A program made the translations under genes and the position numbers. Shown here one piece after another: positions 1 to 8,498 of a stretch of DNA of 64,000 nt. The notes beneath the pieces were generated by a model. The model saw only the letters and a list, made by a program, of their open reading frames with translations, had not been told where the DNA came from and did not search any database. Position 1 is the stretch's first letter, and the number at the start of each line of letters is the position of its first letter. The stretch is from Nocardia cyriacigeorgica GUH-2 (GTDB taxonomy: Bacteria > Actinomycetota > Actinomycetes > Mycobacteriales > Mycobacteriaceae): contig NC_016887.1 in assembly GCF_000284035.1 (NCBI RefSeq), forward strand, positions 4,278,001-4,342,000, given 5' to 3'.

Positions 1-325
1 TGACGTAGTCGTCGGCGCCCGCGTCGAGGGCCTCGACCTTGTCGGCGGAGTCGGTGCGCGCCGAGAGCACGATCACCGGCGCCGAGGTCCAGCCGCGCAG
101 CCCGGCCAGTACCTCGATGCCATCCATATCCGGCAGCCCGAGGTCGAGGATCACCACGTCCGGATGCCGGTCGGCAGCCACCCGTAGCGCAGCGGTGCCG
201 GTGCCCGCGGTGAACACCTCGTAGCCACGCACGGAGAGGTTGATCCGCAGCGCGCGCACGATCTGCGGTTCGTCATCGACCACCAGCACCTTGGTGGCGA
301 TCGCGTCGGGCTTCTTCTCGGTCAT
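1..325 (-). CDS. kdpE: KdpE response regulator, N-terminal part (cut by window edge)
   Basis: OmpR-type response regulator partner of KdpD, expected to activate kdpFABC when potassium is low. Only about 108 residues of the receiver domain lie in the window. The acidic pocket (VVDDEP near residues 15-20), the phospho-acceptor aspartate in VVILDLGLPDMDG and the SARTDSADKVEALDAGADDYV stretch with its conserved lysine are visible. The winged-helix output domain is outside. The ATG is at 323-325, and the kdpD stop lies 61 bases upstream on the same strand, so the two genes form a sensor-regulator pair. The Kdp assignment rests mainly on context. Confidence 0.93.
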   Translation of the reverse strand, partial: MTEKKPDAIATKVLVVDDEPQIVRALRINLSVRGYEVFTAGTGTAALRVAADRHPDVVILDLGLPDMDGIEVLAGLRGWTSAPVIVLSARTDSADKVEALDAGADDYV

Positions 326-386
326 CGCAGCTTCCTGATCGGTCGACAGTCACCGGCACAGCCGGTCGCGCGGGTGGCGGCGCTGC

Positions 387-2984
387 TCATGTCACTCCCG
401 CGCGGTCGGGGCCCTGGGCCGGGTCATCGCCGCGCGAGGAGCCCGCCGAATCCATTGTGGCGGGGCCTTCCCCGGATTCGTCGCTGTCGCGCGGTGGCGC
501 CGCGTCCGCGCCAGCGGGTAGCTCGACGAGCATCGTCAGCCCGCCGCCGGGCGTCGGTTCGGCGTGCACGGTGCCGCCCATCGCTTCGACGAACCCGCGC
601 ACCACCGACAGGCCGAGTCCGACGCCGGTGCTGTTGTCCCGGTCGCCGAGCCGCTGGAACGGCTCGAACAGCTGCTCTTCGGCGCCGGCCGGGATACCGG
701 GCCCGATATCGACCACCGCGATGGCGACCTTGCCGCCGTCGCGTTCGGCGGTGATCCGGATCGGGGTGCCCGGGGTGGAGTGACGTAGTGCGTTGTCGAT
801 GAGGTTGGCCAGGACTCGTTCGAGCAGCCCACCGTCGGCGCGCACCGACAGAGCATCCACGTCGACCTCCACCCGGTCCATCGCCGCCCGGCGCAGCCCG
901 CGCGCACCCATGCCGACGCCGACCAAGGCACGATGCACCACTTCATCGAGGTAGACCTGCCGCAGCTGCGGCGACACCACCCCGACCGCCAGCCGCGAGG
1001 AATCGAGCAGATTGCCGACCAGCGCGGTGAGCTGATCCACCGATTCCTCCACCGTCTCCAGCAGTTCGGCGGTGTCCTCGGGCGAGAATTCGACGTCGTC
1101 GCTGCGCAGGCTCGACACGGCGGCTTTCGCCCCGGCCAGCGGGGTGCGCAGATCATGGCTGACGGCCGACAGCAACGCCCGCCGGAGCCGGTCGGCCTCC
1201 AGCAGTGCGGCCGCGGCGCCGGCTTCCTCGGCCAGCCGGGCCTGCCGCACCAGCCCGACGGCCTGATTGGCCACCGCGGTCAGCACCGGACGGTCCCCGG
1301 GGTCGAGTGGGTGGCCCGCCAGCAGCAGCCGGTGCACCGTGTCGCCCGCCTCGATCGTCGTGTCGGCGTCGCCGGGTCGGCACGGCGGTTCGGCGCCAAC
1401 GGCAGCCAGCACGTCCTCCCCCGCGACCAGCGCCACCGCCCGCATACCGTAGGTTTCGCGGACCTGTTCGAGCAGTTTGGGCAGATCGGCGCCGTGCAAC
1501 ACCGCGCCCGCGAAGACGGTCAGCAGTTCGGCTTGCCGGGAGGCCTTGCGCGCCTGCCTGCTACGCGCGGCGGCCCGGTCGACCAGCGCGGCCATGGCCA
1601 CCGCGACGATGAGCAAAACCGCGATGGTGAAGATGCTGTCGGGTTCGGCGACGGTGAGGCTGTAGCGCGGTTCGGCGAAGAACCAGTTCAGCAGCACCCC
1701 CGACAGCAGCGCCGAGATGGCCGCGGGCAGCACGCCGCCGAGCAGCGACACCAGCACCACCGCGACGAAGAACATCGCACTGAGCCCGCCCAACTCGAGC
1801 GCGCCGTCGAGGAACCAGGCGCCGATCGCGCAGACCAGCACCGGCACCACCAGCGCCGCCACCCACGCCCAGACCGGCCGCCGCAGCGACGGCCATGACC
1901 TGCGCCGGTTGGCTTCCTCGTGGGTGACCATGTGGACGTCGATCTTGCCCGACTGCTGCACCACCGCCGAGCCGATGCCCTCGTCGAAGATGCGCGCCCA
2001 GCGCGAGCGCCGGGAAGTGCCGAGCACCAGCTGGGTGGCATTGACCTCGCGGGCGAATTCCAGCAGGGCCGCGGGCACGTCCTCGCCGGTCACGGTGTGC
2101 AGCGAGGCGTCCAGGCCGGCCGCGAGTTCGCGCAACCGGGTCAATCGTGCGGTGGACACCCCGGCCAGGCCGTCGCCGCGCACCACGTGCACGACGACGA
2201 GCTCGGCGCTGGACTTGGTCGCGATGCGGCGGGCCCGGCGCACGATGGTCTCTGATTCCGGCCCACCGGTCACCGCCACCACGACCCGTTCCCGGGCCTC
2301 CCACAGGTCGGTGATCCGGTGGTCGGCGCGGTATTTGGCCAGGGCGGCGTCGACCTGGTCGGCCAGCCACAGCAGCGCCAGTTCACGCAGCGCGGTGAGA
2401 TTGCCGGGCCGGAAATAGTTGCGCAGCGCCGCGTCGACCTTGTCGGCGGCGTAGACATTGCCGTGCGACATCCGGCGCCGCAGCGCCTCCGGGGTGATGT
2501 CGACCAGTTCGATCTGCTCGGCGGCACGTACCACTGCGTCGGGCACGGTTTCGCGCTGCTGGATGCCGGTGATCTGCTCGACCACGTCGTTGAGGCTTTC
2601 CAGGTGCTGGACATTGACGGTGGAGATCACGTCGATGCCGGCATCGAGCAGCTCCTCGATGTCCTGCCAGCGCTTCTCGTTCTTACTGCCCGGCGCGTTG
2701 GTGTGGGCCAGCTCGTCGACCAGCACCACGGCGGGTTCGCGTCGCAGCACCGCGGCGACGTCCAGTTCCTGGAATGCTGTGCCGCGGTATTCGATGACCT
2801 TCGGTGGAATGCGCTCGATACCGTCGAGCAGCGCGGCGGTCTTGGCGCGGCCATGGGTTTCGACGACGGCGGCCACCACATCGCGGCCGCGTTCCAGCCG
2901 CCGGTGCGCCTCGCCGAGCATGGCGTAGGTCTTGCCGACTCCTGGCGCGGCGCCCAGGTAGATCCGCAGATGCCCGCGCTTCAC
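387..2984 (-). CDS. kdpD: KdpD potassium-sensing histidine kinase
   Basis: Membrane sensor kinase of the Kdp system, 865 aa from the chosen GTG. Residues 1-210 are the KdpD N-terminal ATP-binding domain, with Walker A GAAPGVGKT at 11-19 and Walker-B-like VVLVDELAHTN near 86. A USP-like domain spans about 233-350. Four membrane helices lie at about 373-470. After a GAF-like linker comes the phospho-acceptor helix SAVSHDLRTP (His610), then the ATPase domain with DIGPGIP (759) and GVGLGLSVV (787). A longer reading with a further 108 codons is open upstream, but that stretch is low-complexity and overlaps a better small ORF. The GTG at 2982-2984 overlaps that ORF's TGA (GTGA), so translation is probably coupled. 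Confidence 0.95.
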   Translation of the reverse strand: MKRGHLRIYLGAAPGVGKTYAMLGEAHRRLERGRDVVAAVVETHGRAKTAALLDGIERIPPKVIEYRGTAFQELDVAAVLRREPAVVLVDELAHTNAPGSKNEKRWQDIEELLDAGIDVISTVNVQHLESLNDVVEQITGIQQRETVPDAVVRAAEQIELVDITPEALRRRMSHGNVYAADKVDAALRNYFRPGNLTALRELALLWLADQVDAALAKYRADHRITDLWEARERVVVAVTGGPESETIVRRARRIATKSSAELVVVHVVRGDGLAGVSTARLTRLRELAAGLDASLHTVTGEDVPAALLEFAREVNATQLVLGTSRRSRWARIFDEGIGSAVVQQSGKIDVHMVTHEEANRRRSWPSLRRPVWAWVAALVVPVLVCAIGAWFLDGALELGGLSAMFFVAVVLVSLLGGVLPAAISALLSGVLLNWFFAEPRYSLTVAEPDSIFTIAVLLIVAVAMAALVDRAAARSRQARKASRQAELLTVFAGAVLHGADLPKLLEQVRETYGMRAVALVAGEDVLAAVGAEPPCRPGDADTTIEAGDTVHRLLLAGHPLDPGDRPVLTAVANQAVGLVRQARLAEEAGAAAALLEADRLRRALLSAVSHDLRTPLAGAKAAVSSLRSDDVEFSPEDTAELLETVEESVDQLTALVGNLLDSSRLAVGVVSPQLRQVYLDEVVHRALVGVGMGARGLRRAAMDRVEVDVDALSVRADGGLLERVLANLIDNALRHSTPGTPIRITAERDGGKVAIAVVDIGPGIPAGAEEQLFEPFQRLGDRDNSTGVGLGLSVVRGFVEAMGGTVHAEPTPGGGLTMLVELPAGADAAPPRDSDESGEGPATMDSAGSSRGDDPAQGPDRAGVT

Positions 2985-3136
2985 TCGTCCATCATGGCGC
3001 GCGGGGCACGCACTGCTCGCATGGGGCGCACCCGCACCACCCGCAGCTGCCGGCGTTGCTGTCGCAGGCCGATCATGCGGATGAGCAGCGCACAACAGAG
3101 AAAACCGAACACGACCGCAACGGTCACAGCCGACAC
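2981..3136 (-). CDS. Small single-pass membrane protein upstream of kdpD
   Basis: A 51-codon ORF starting at GTG 3134-3136, with an excellent ribosome site AAGGAG six bases upstream. Residues 3-22 form one hydrophobic segment (AVTVAVVFGFLCCALLIRMI), followed by a strongly basic tail of about ten arginines and a short acidic end MMDE. Its stop TGA shares bases with the kdpD start (GTGA), which suggests translational coupling. I do not recognise a family. It could be a genuine small partner of the KdpD membrane domain or a leader that sets kdpD translation. The ribosome site and overlap are direct observations; the function is unknown. Confidence 0.6.
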   Translation of the reverse strand: MSAVTVAVVFGFLCCALLIRMIGLRQQRRQLRVVRVRPMRAVRAPRAMMDE

Positions 3137-3425
3137 GAGGATCTCCTTCCACGACCTGTGCACCGGTCGCGGGGATCCGACTGGCCGGTGACCCACTTCT
3201 ACCGCGCGTTTCGGCCGCGAGCCGCGTCTTTACGGTCTCCTTACGGGCTTGCCGCCGTCCTTGACAGCTTCCTTCCGGGTGACCGGATGAGGCGTCAACG
3301 AAACGCAAATGCCGTGCCCGGCGCCGCCAAGAAGTCGTAAGGACCGGCCGCGAGAGCCCTTCTGGGCGCTTGACTCGATCTCCGGCGCGCTTCCCCTGAC
3401 GAAGCGCGAAGGAGGTCTGGAACTG
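3137..3425. promoter_or_regulatory. Divergent kdpD / kdpFABC control region
   Basis: 289 bases between the two divergent Kdp transcription units. TTACGG occurs at 3230-3235 and again at 3241-3246, exactly 11 bases apart, so one helical turn. KdpE sites known elsewhere are T-rich direct repeats, so this is a candidate KdpE operator. A consensus-like -35 TTGACA lies at 3261-3266, facing kdpFABC; no good -10 is obvious 17 bases further on. An AAGGAGG ribosome site at 3410-3416 serves the first small ORF at 3426. Confidence 0.45.
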
Positions 3426-3509
3426 ATGTCTGTGGTGGTGTACGCCGTGCTGACGATCGCGTTGTTCGCGGTGCTCGGCCTGATCCAGCGGGGGGTGGAG
3501 CGGCTGTGA
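3426..3509 (+). CDS. 27-aa membrane peptide preceding kdpF
   Basis: A 27-codon ORF starting at ATG 3426 with AAGGAGG ten bases upstream. The N-terminal 20 residues (SVVVYAVLTIALFAVLGLIQ) form one hydrophobic helix, ending in the polar tail RGVERL. Its TGA overlaps the GTG of kdpF (GTGA), so it is the first cistron of the kdp operon. It is not KdpF itself, because the next ORF carries the KdpF C-terminal signature. Small ORFs of this kind are usually missed by gene finders. The function is unknown; a stabilising subunit of the Kdp complex, like KdpF, is an inference. Confidence 0.62.
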   Translation: MSVVVYAVLTIALFAVLGLIQRGVERL

Positions 3510-3592
3510 TCGCCAATCTCGTCGGCCTGGTGCTCGCTGTCGCGGTGGCCGGGTTCATGGTGGCCGCGCTGCTGTTCCCGGAGAGGTTCTAG
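3506..3592 (+). CDS. kdpF: KdpF, small stabilising subunit of Kdp-ATPase
   Basis: 28 aa, too short for ordinary ORF calling. It is a single hydrophobic helix that ends in AALLFPERF, the recognisable C-terminal motif of KdpF in actinobacteria and E. coli. It starts at GTG 3506-3508, overlapping the preceding small ORF by four bases. Its TAG shares its last base with the GTG start of kdpA at 3592. KdpF binds the KdpA/KdpB interface and stabilises the complex. The order F-A-B-C with these overlaps supports one polycistronic message. Confidence 0.88.
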   Translation: MIANLVGLVLAVAVAGFMVAALLFPERF

Positions 3593-5262
3593 TGAGTACC
3601 ACTACCGCGGGGGTCGTGTTCGTCGTTTCCCTGATCGTCGCGCTGGCCGTGGTGCACGTGCCACTGGGCGACTACATGTATCGCGTCTACACCGGCACCC
3701 GGCATTCGCGGATCGAGCGCGTGATCTACCGCGTGATCGGTGTGCAGCCGGAGGTCGAGCAGACCTGGCCGGTGTACGCGCGCAGTGTGCTGGCCTTCTC
3801 GGCGGTCGGTGTGTTGTTGCTGTTCGGATTTCAGCTGGTCCAGGGTGGTCTGCCCTGGCATCTGAACGATCCGGCCACCGAGATGACGCCGGCGCTGGCC
3901 TGGAATACCGCGGTCAGCTTCGTCACCAATACCAACTGGCAGAACTACTCCGGCGAATCCACCCAGGGCCACCTGGTGCAGATGGCGGGCCTGGCCGTGC
4001 AGAATTTCGTCTCCGCGGCCGGCGGCATGGCGGTGGCGGTGGCGCTGGTACGCGGGTTCGCCCGCAGGCACACCGGCGATCTCGGCAATTTCTGGGTGGA
4101 CCTGGTGCGCGGCACACTGCGCATCCTGCTCCCGATCGCGTTCGTCGCGGCGATCGCGCTGATCGCCGGCGGTGCGATCCAGAACTTCCAGCTGCACGAT
4201 CAGGCGGCGCAGACGCTCAACGGTAGCGAGCAGACCATCACCGGCGGCCCGGTGGCGAGCCAGGAGGTCATCAAGGAACTCGGCACCAACGGCGGCGGCT
4301 TCTACAACGCCAATTCCGCGCACCCGTTCGAGAATCCGGCGACCTGGACCAACTGGCTGGAGATCTTGCTGATCCTGGTGATCAGCTGCTCGCTGCCGCG
4401 CACCTTCGGGCGCATGGTCGGCAGCCGTAAGCAGGGCTACGCGATCGTGGCGGTGATGGGCACCATCGCGCTCGCGAGTGTGGCGCTGACCAACCTGTTC
4501 CAGCTCCAGCACCACGGCACCGTCCCGACCGCGATCGGGGCGTCGATGGAGGGGGTGGAACAGCGCTTCGGCGTGGCGAATTCGGCCACCTTCGCGGCCT
4601 CGACCACGCTCACCTCGACCGGTGCGGTGAACTCCTTCCACGATTCCTACACCAGCCTCGGCGGCCTGATGACCATGTTCAACATGCAGCTCGGTGAGGT
4701 CGCGCCGGGCGGTGTGGGCGCCGGTCTGTACAGCATGCTCATCCTCGCCGTGATCACGGTGTTCGTGGCGGGGCTGATGGTCGGGCGCACACCGGAATAC
4801 CTCGGCAAGAAGATCACGCCACGCGAAATCAAGCTGGCCGCGGCGTATTTCCTGGTGAGCCCGCTGATCGTGCTGGTGGGCACGGCGATCGCGATGGCCA
4901 TGCCGGGTCAGCGCGCGAGCATGCTCAATACCGGCCCGCACGGGTTCTCGGAAGTGCTCTACGCCTTCACTTCCGCCGCCAACAACAACGGCTCGGCCTT
5001 CGCCGGCCTCACCGGCAATACCGAGTGGTACAACACCGCGCTCGGGCTGGCCATGCTGTTCGGCCGGTTCCTGCCGATCATTCTCGTTCTCGCGCTGGCC
5101 GGTTCACTGGCCCGCCAGGGCGTCACCCCCGCCTCGATCGGCACCCTGCCGACCCATCGCCCGCAGTTCGTCGGGATGGTCGCCGGGGTGACGGTGATCC
5201 TGGTCGCGCTCACCTTCCTGCCCGCGCTCGCGCTCGGGCCGCTCGCCGAAGGAATCCACTGA
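3592..5262 (+). CDS. kdpA: KdpA potassium-binding channel subunit
   Basis: 556 aa, normal for KdpA. This integral membrane subunit holds the K+ selectivity filter of the high-affinity Kdp-ATPase. The pore-loop sequences typical of the SKT superfamily are visible: TNTNWQNYSGE near residue 110, GTNGGGFYNANSAHPFENP near 230, GGLMTMFNMQLGE near 350 and TSAANNNGSAFAGL near 460. About ten hydrophobic helices are spread through the protein. It starts at GTG 3592, and its stop overlaps the kdpB ATG by one base. Confidence 0.97.
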   Translation: MSTTTAGVVFVVSLIVALAVVHVPLGDYMYRVYTGTRHSRIERVIYRVIGVQPEVEQTWPVYARSVLAFSAVGVLLLFGFQLVQGGLPWHLNDPATEMTPALAWNTAVSFVTNTNWQNYSGESTQGHLVQMAGLAVQNFVSAAGGMAVAVALVRGFARRHTGDLGNFWVDLVRGTLRILLPIAFVAAIALIAGGAIQNFQLHDQAAQTLNGSEQTITGGPVASQEVIKELGTNGGGFYNANSAHPFENPATWTNWLEILLILVISCSLPRTFGRMVGSRKQGYAIVAVMGTIALASVALTNLFQLQHHGTVPTAIGASMEGVEQRFGVANSATFAASTTLTSTGAVNSFHDSYTSLGGLMTMFNMQLGEVAPGGVGAGLYSMLILAVITVFVAGLMVGRTPEYLGKKITPREIKLAAAYFLVSPLIVLVGTAIAMAMPGQRASMLNTGPHGFSEVLYAFTSAANNNGSAFAGLTGNTEWYNTALGLAMLFGRFLPIILVLALAGSLARQGVTPASIGTLPTHRPQFVGMVAGVTVILVALTFLPALALGPLAEGIH

Positions 5263-7409
5263 TGACGACGTCTGTCACCGAAACACCGGGCCCCGCGCCG
5301 GCCTCGACCGCCACACGCGCGGTACCGCGCGGCGTGCTCGATCCCGCGTTGCTGCTGTCCGCGCTGCCCGAGGCACTGCGCAAACTCGATCCGCGCACCC
5401 TGTGGCGCAATCCGGTCATGCTGATCGTGGAGGTGGGCGCGGTCTGGTCGACCGTGCTCGCCCTCGCGGACCCGAGCTTCTTCGGCTGGGCCATCGTGGT
5501 GTGGTTGTGGCTGACGGTGCTGTTCGCCAATCTCGCCGAAGCCGTCGCCGAGGGCCGCGGTAAGGCGCAGGCCGATACGCTGCGCAAGGCCAAGACCGAC
5601 ACCGTCGCGCGCCGGCTGCCCGGCTGGGCGCCCGGTGCGCGGGTCACCGAGGAGCGCGTCGCCGCACCCCAGCTGCGCCGCGGTGATTACGTCGTGGTCG
5701 AGGCGGGTGAGGTGATTCCCGGTGACGGCGATGTGGTCGAAGGCATCGCTTCGGTGGACGAATCGGCCATCACCGGCGAATCCGCGCCCGTCATCCGGGA
5801 ATCCGGCGGCGACCGATCGGCGGTCACCGGCGGTACCACGGTGCTGTCGGATCGGATCGTCGTCGAGATCACCCAGGAGCCGGGCGCGAGCTTCATCGAC
5901 AAGATGATCGCGCTGGTCGAGGGCGCGAGCAGGCAGAAGACGCCGAACGAGATCGCGCTGAACATCCTGCTCGCCGCGTTGACGATCATCTTCGTCTTCG
6001 CGGTGGCGACCTTGCAGCCGATGGCGATCTTCGCCACATCGAACAACCCCGGCGTGCCCGACAGTGCGGCGCTGGACGCGCACGGTATCACCGGGATCGT
6101 GCTGGTGTCGTTGCTGGTGTGCCTGATCCCCACCACCATCGGCGCCTTGCTGTCGGCCATCGGTATCGCGGGCATGGACCGGCTGGTGCAGCGCAATGTG
6201 CTGGCGATGTCCGGGCGCGCGGTGGAGGCGGCGGGCGATGTGAACACGCTGCTGCTGGACAAGACCGGCACCATCACCCTCGGCAATCGGCAGGCCGCGG
6301 ATTTCGTTGCGCTGCCCGGTATCTCCGCCGACGCGCTCGCCGACGCCGCGCAGCTGTCCAGCCTGGCCGACGAGACACCCGAGGGCCGCTCCATCGTCAT
6401 CTTCGCCAAACAGGCCTACGGCAAACGGGAACGCACCCCCGGTGAACTGACCGACGCGACCTGGGTGGAGTTCACCGCACAGACCCGCATGTCGGGCGTG
6501 GATCTCGCCGACGGACGCAGCCTCCGTAAAGGTGCGGCGTCGGCGGTCACCGAATGGGTGCGGTCCCAGGGCGGTTCGGTGGCCAGCGAGGTCGGCGCGA
6601 TCGTCGACGGCATCTCCGCCTCCGGAGGCACGCCGTTGGTCGTCGGTGAGCTCGCCGCCGGGCAGGCCCGGTTGCTGGGAGTGGTGCATCTGAAGGATGT
6701 CGTCAAACACGGCATGCGGGAACGGTTCGACGAAATGCGCCGGATGGGTATCCGCACCGTGATGATCACCGGCGACAATCCGCTCACCGCCAAGGCCATC
6801 GCCGACGAGGCCGGCGTGGACGACTTCCTCGCCGAAGCCACGCCCGAAGACAAGTTGGCGCTGATCAAGAAGGAACAGGACGGCGGCAGGCTGGTGGCCA
6901 TGACCGGCGATGGCACCAATGACGCACCGGCGCTGGCGCAGGCCGACGTGGGCGTGGCCATGAACACCGGCACCTCGGCCGCCAAGGAAGCCGGGAACAT
7001 GGTCGATCTGGATTCGGATCCGACCAAGTTGATCGAGATCGTGGAGATCGGTAAACAGCTGCTCATCACCCGCGGCGCGCTGACCACCTTCTCCATCTCC
7101 AACGACATCGCCAAGTACTTCGCGATAATCCCGGCGCTGTTCGTCTCGCTGTTCCCCGGCCTGGACGCGTTGAACATCATGCGGCTGGCCAGCCCGCAGT
7201 CGGCGATCCTGTCGGCGGTCATCTTCAACGCGCTGGTGATCGTCGCGTTGATTCCGCTGGCCCTGCGCGGGGTGAAGTACCGGCCGAGCGACGCCTCCAC
7301 GTTGTTGAGCCGCAATCTGCTGGTCTACGGCCTCGGCGGCATCATCGCCCCGTTCGCCGGCATCAAACTCATCGACCTCGTGGTCCACCTCCTCCCCGGG
7401 ATGTCCTGA
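5262..7409 (+). CDS. kdpB: KdpB P-type ATPase catalytic subunit
   Basis: 715 aa from ATG 5262; a longer in-frame reading from 5025 lies inside kdpA and is discarded. KdpB is the P-type ATPase that energises K+ uptake. Visible motifs are TGES at about 171-174 (actuator domain), the phosphorylation site DKTGTIT with Asp333, and MTGDGTNDAPALAQADVG in the hinge region. The seven-helix layout has pairs near 55-95, 235-300 and the C-terminal 590-710. The ATG overlaps the kdpA stop, and kdpC starts one base after its stop. Confidence 0.97.
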   Translation: MTTSVTETPGPAPASTATRAVPRGVLDPALLLSALPEALRKLDPRTLWRNPVMLIVEVGAVWSTVLALADPSFFGWAIVVWLWLTVLFANLAEAVAEGRGKAQADTLRKAKTDTVARRLPGWAPGARVTEERVAAPQLRRGDYVVVEAGEVIPGDGDVVEGIASVDESAITGESAPVIRESGGDRSAVTGGTTVLSDRIVVEITQEPGASFIDKMIALVEGASRQKTPNEIALNILLAALTIIFVFAVATLQPMAIFATSNNPGVPDSAALDAHGITGIVLVSLLVCLIPTTIGALLSAIGIAGMDRLVQRNVLAMSGRAVEAAGDVNTLLLDKTGTITLGNRQAADFVALPGISADALADAAQLSSLADETPEGRSIVIFAKQAYGKRERTPGELTDATWVEFTAQTRMSGVDLADGRSLRKGAASAVTEWVRSQGGSVASEVGAIVDGISASGGTPLVVGELAAGQARLLGVVHLKDVVKHGMRERFDEMRRMGIRTVMITGDNPLTAKAIADEAGVDDFLAEATPEDKLALIKKEQDGGRLVAMTGDGTNDAPALAQADVGVAMNTGTSAAKEAGNMVDLDSDPTKLIEIVEIGKQLLITRGALTTFSISNDIAKYFAIIPALFVSLFPGLDALNIMRLASPQSAILSAVIFNALVIVALIPLALRGVKYRPSDASTLLSRNLLVYGLGGIIAPFAGIKLIDLVVHLLPGMS

Positions 7410-7410
7410 T

Positions 7411-8295
7411 ATGTCTGTGTTCTCGATGCGGAAATCCACCTGGATCCGCCAGCACCTGGCCGCGCTGCGCGCCCTGCTCGCACTGACCGCCGTCACCGGA
7501 ATCGCCTATCCGCTCGCCGTCTTCGCGGCCGGACAGCTGCCCGGGCTCGACGACAAGGCCGATGGATCACTGCTGTACGCCGGCGGAAAGCTGGTCGGCT
7601 CCAGCCTCATCGGCCAGTCCTTCACCGACGCCGACGGCAACGCGCTGCCGCAGTACTTCCAGTCCCGCCCGTCCGCCGCCGGCGATGGCTACGACCCGCT
7701 GTCCACCTCCGCGAGCAACCTCGGCCCCGAGGACATCGTGGATACCGCCGACCGCACCAGCCTGCTCACCACCGTCTGCGCGCGCAGTAAGGAGATCGCC
7801 GACCGTGAGGGGGTCGACGGTTCCCGCCCGTTCTGCACCGAAGACGGGGTGGGCGCGGTGCTGTCGGTGATCGGGCCGCGCGACGGGTCCGGCGAGGTGA
7901 GTGCGCCGGTGCGGGTGGTCAGCGTCAACCAGCTCTGCCCCACGCGCCCGTTCCTGCCGGAGTATCTGGGCGTGGCGGTGGAGTGCGCCGAACCGGGTGC
8001 GGATTACTCGATCGGCCGCATCGTCCCGATCCGGGGGGACGCTCCCGCGGACCCGGTGGTTCCCGCCGACGCCGTCACCGCCAGTGGCAGCGGCCTCGAC
8101 CCGCACATCTCCCCCGCCTACGCCGAACTCCAGATCCCGCGGATCGCGGCGGCCCGCGGCATCACGCAGGCAGAGGTGCGGGCCCTAGTGAGCGCGCACA
8201 CCGACGGCCGGACGCTCGGCTTCCTCGGCGAACCCCGCGTCCGTGTCGTGGAGCTCAACCTGGCCTTGGACCGCGACCACCCATTCCGAGGCTGA
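7411..8295 (+). CDS. kdpC: KdpC subunit with large cysteine-containing insertion
   Basis: 294 aa, about 100 longer than the usual 190-200. KdpC is an accessory subunit with one N-terminal helix (here about 18-40) and an extracytoplasmic domain. The family blocks are present: SLIGQSF, YFQSRPSAAGDGYDPLSTSASNLGP and, further on, VTASGSGLDPHISPAYAELQIPRIA. Between them, at about residues 112-217, is an insertion holding all four cysteines (123, 142, 176, 192), which could form disulfides outside the membrane. The reading frame is intact and in register on both sides, so this is not a frameshift. A hairpin follows the stop. Confidence 0.94.
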   Translation: MSVFSMRKSTWIRQHLAALRALLALTAVTGIAYPLAVFAAGQLPGLDDKADGSLLYAGGKLVGSSLIGQSFTDADGNALPQYFQSRPSAAGDGYDPLSTSASNLGPEDIVDTADRTSLLTTVCARSKEIADREGVDGSRPFCTEDGVGAVLSVIGPRDGSGEVSAPVRVVSVNQLCPTRPFLPEYLGVAVECAEPGADYSIGRIVPIRGDAPADPVVPADAVTASGSGLDPHISPAYAELQIPRIAAARGITQAEVRALVSAHTDGRTLGFLGEPRVRVVELNLALDRDHPFRG

Positions 8296-8303
8296 TCCCG
8301 GAT

Positions 8304-8336
8304 GCGGGTGCCGTGGTCATAGATCGCGGCACCCGC
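8304..8336 (+). terminator. Hairpin after kdpFABC
   Basis: Perfect 10-bp stem GCGGGTGCCG / CGGCACCCGC with a 13-base loop, starting nine bases after the kdpC stop. There is no U-tract, as is common in high-GC actinobacteria. Confidence 0.65.
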
Positions 8337-8498
8337 GCCTCGACGCGGGCCGTGTGCCGATCGCCACGATGTATTCACGGCCGGACCCGGCAACCAGGTC
8401 GGCGACAGCGACGGCTCCGTCGAGGGTCATCTGCTCAGCGGGCACCCCAGTCCGTCCGGGCGACCGGTCGAGAGTCTCGCGCTGCCCGTCCGGAGCTA

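Noticed and set aside
4959..7496. 845-codon frame antisense to kdpB
   Set aside because: Typical high-GC shadow frame rich in Arg/His/Gln; the sense strand encodes an intact KdpB.
8317..8430. 37-codon minus-strand ORF (MTLDGAVAVADLVAGSGREY...) between kdpC and the AlkZ-like gene
   Set aside because: It reads through the kdp terminator hairpin and has no ribosome site; possibly a gene remnant but unsupported.
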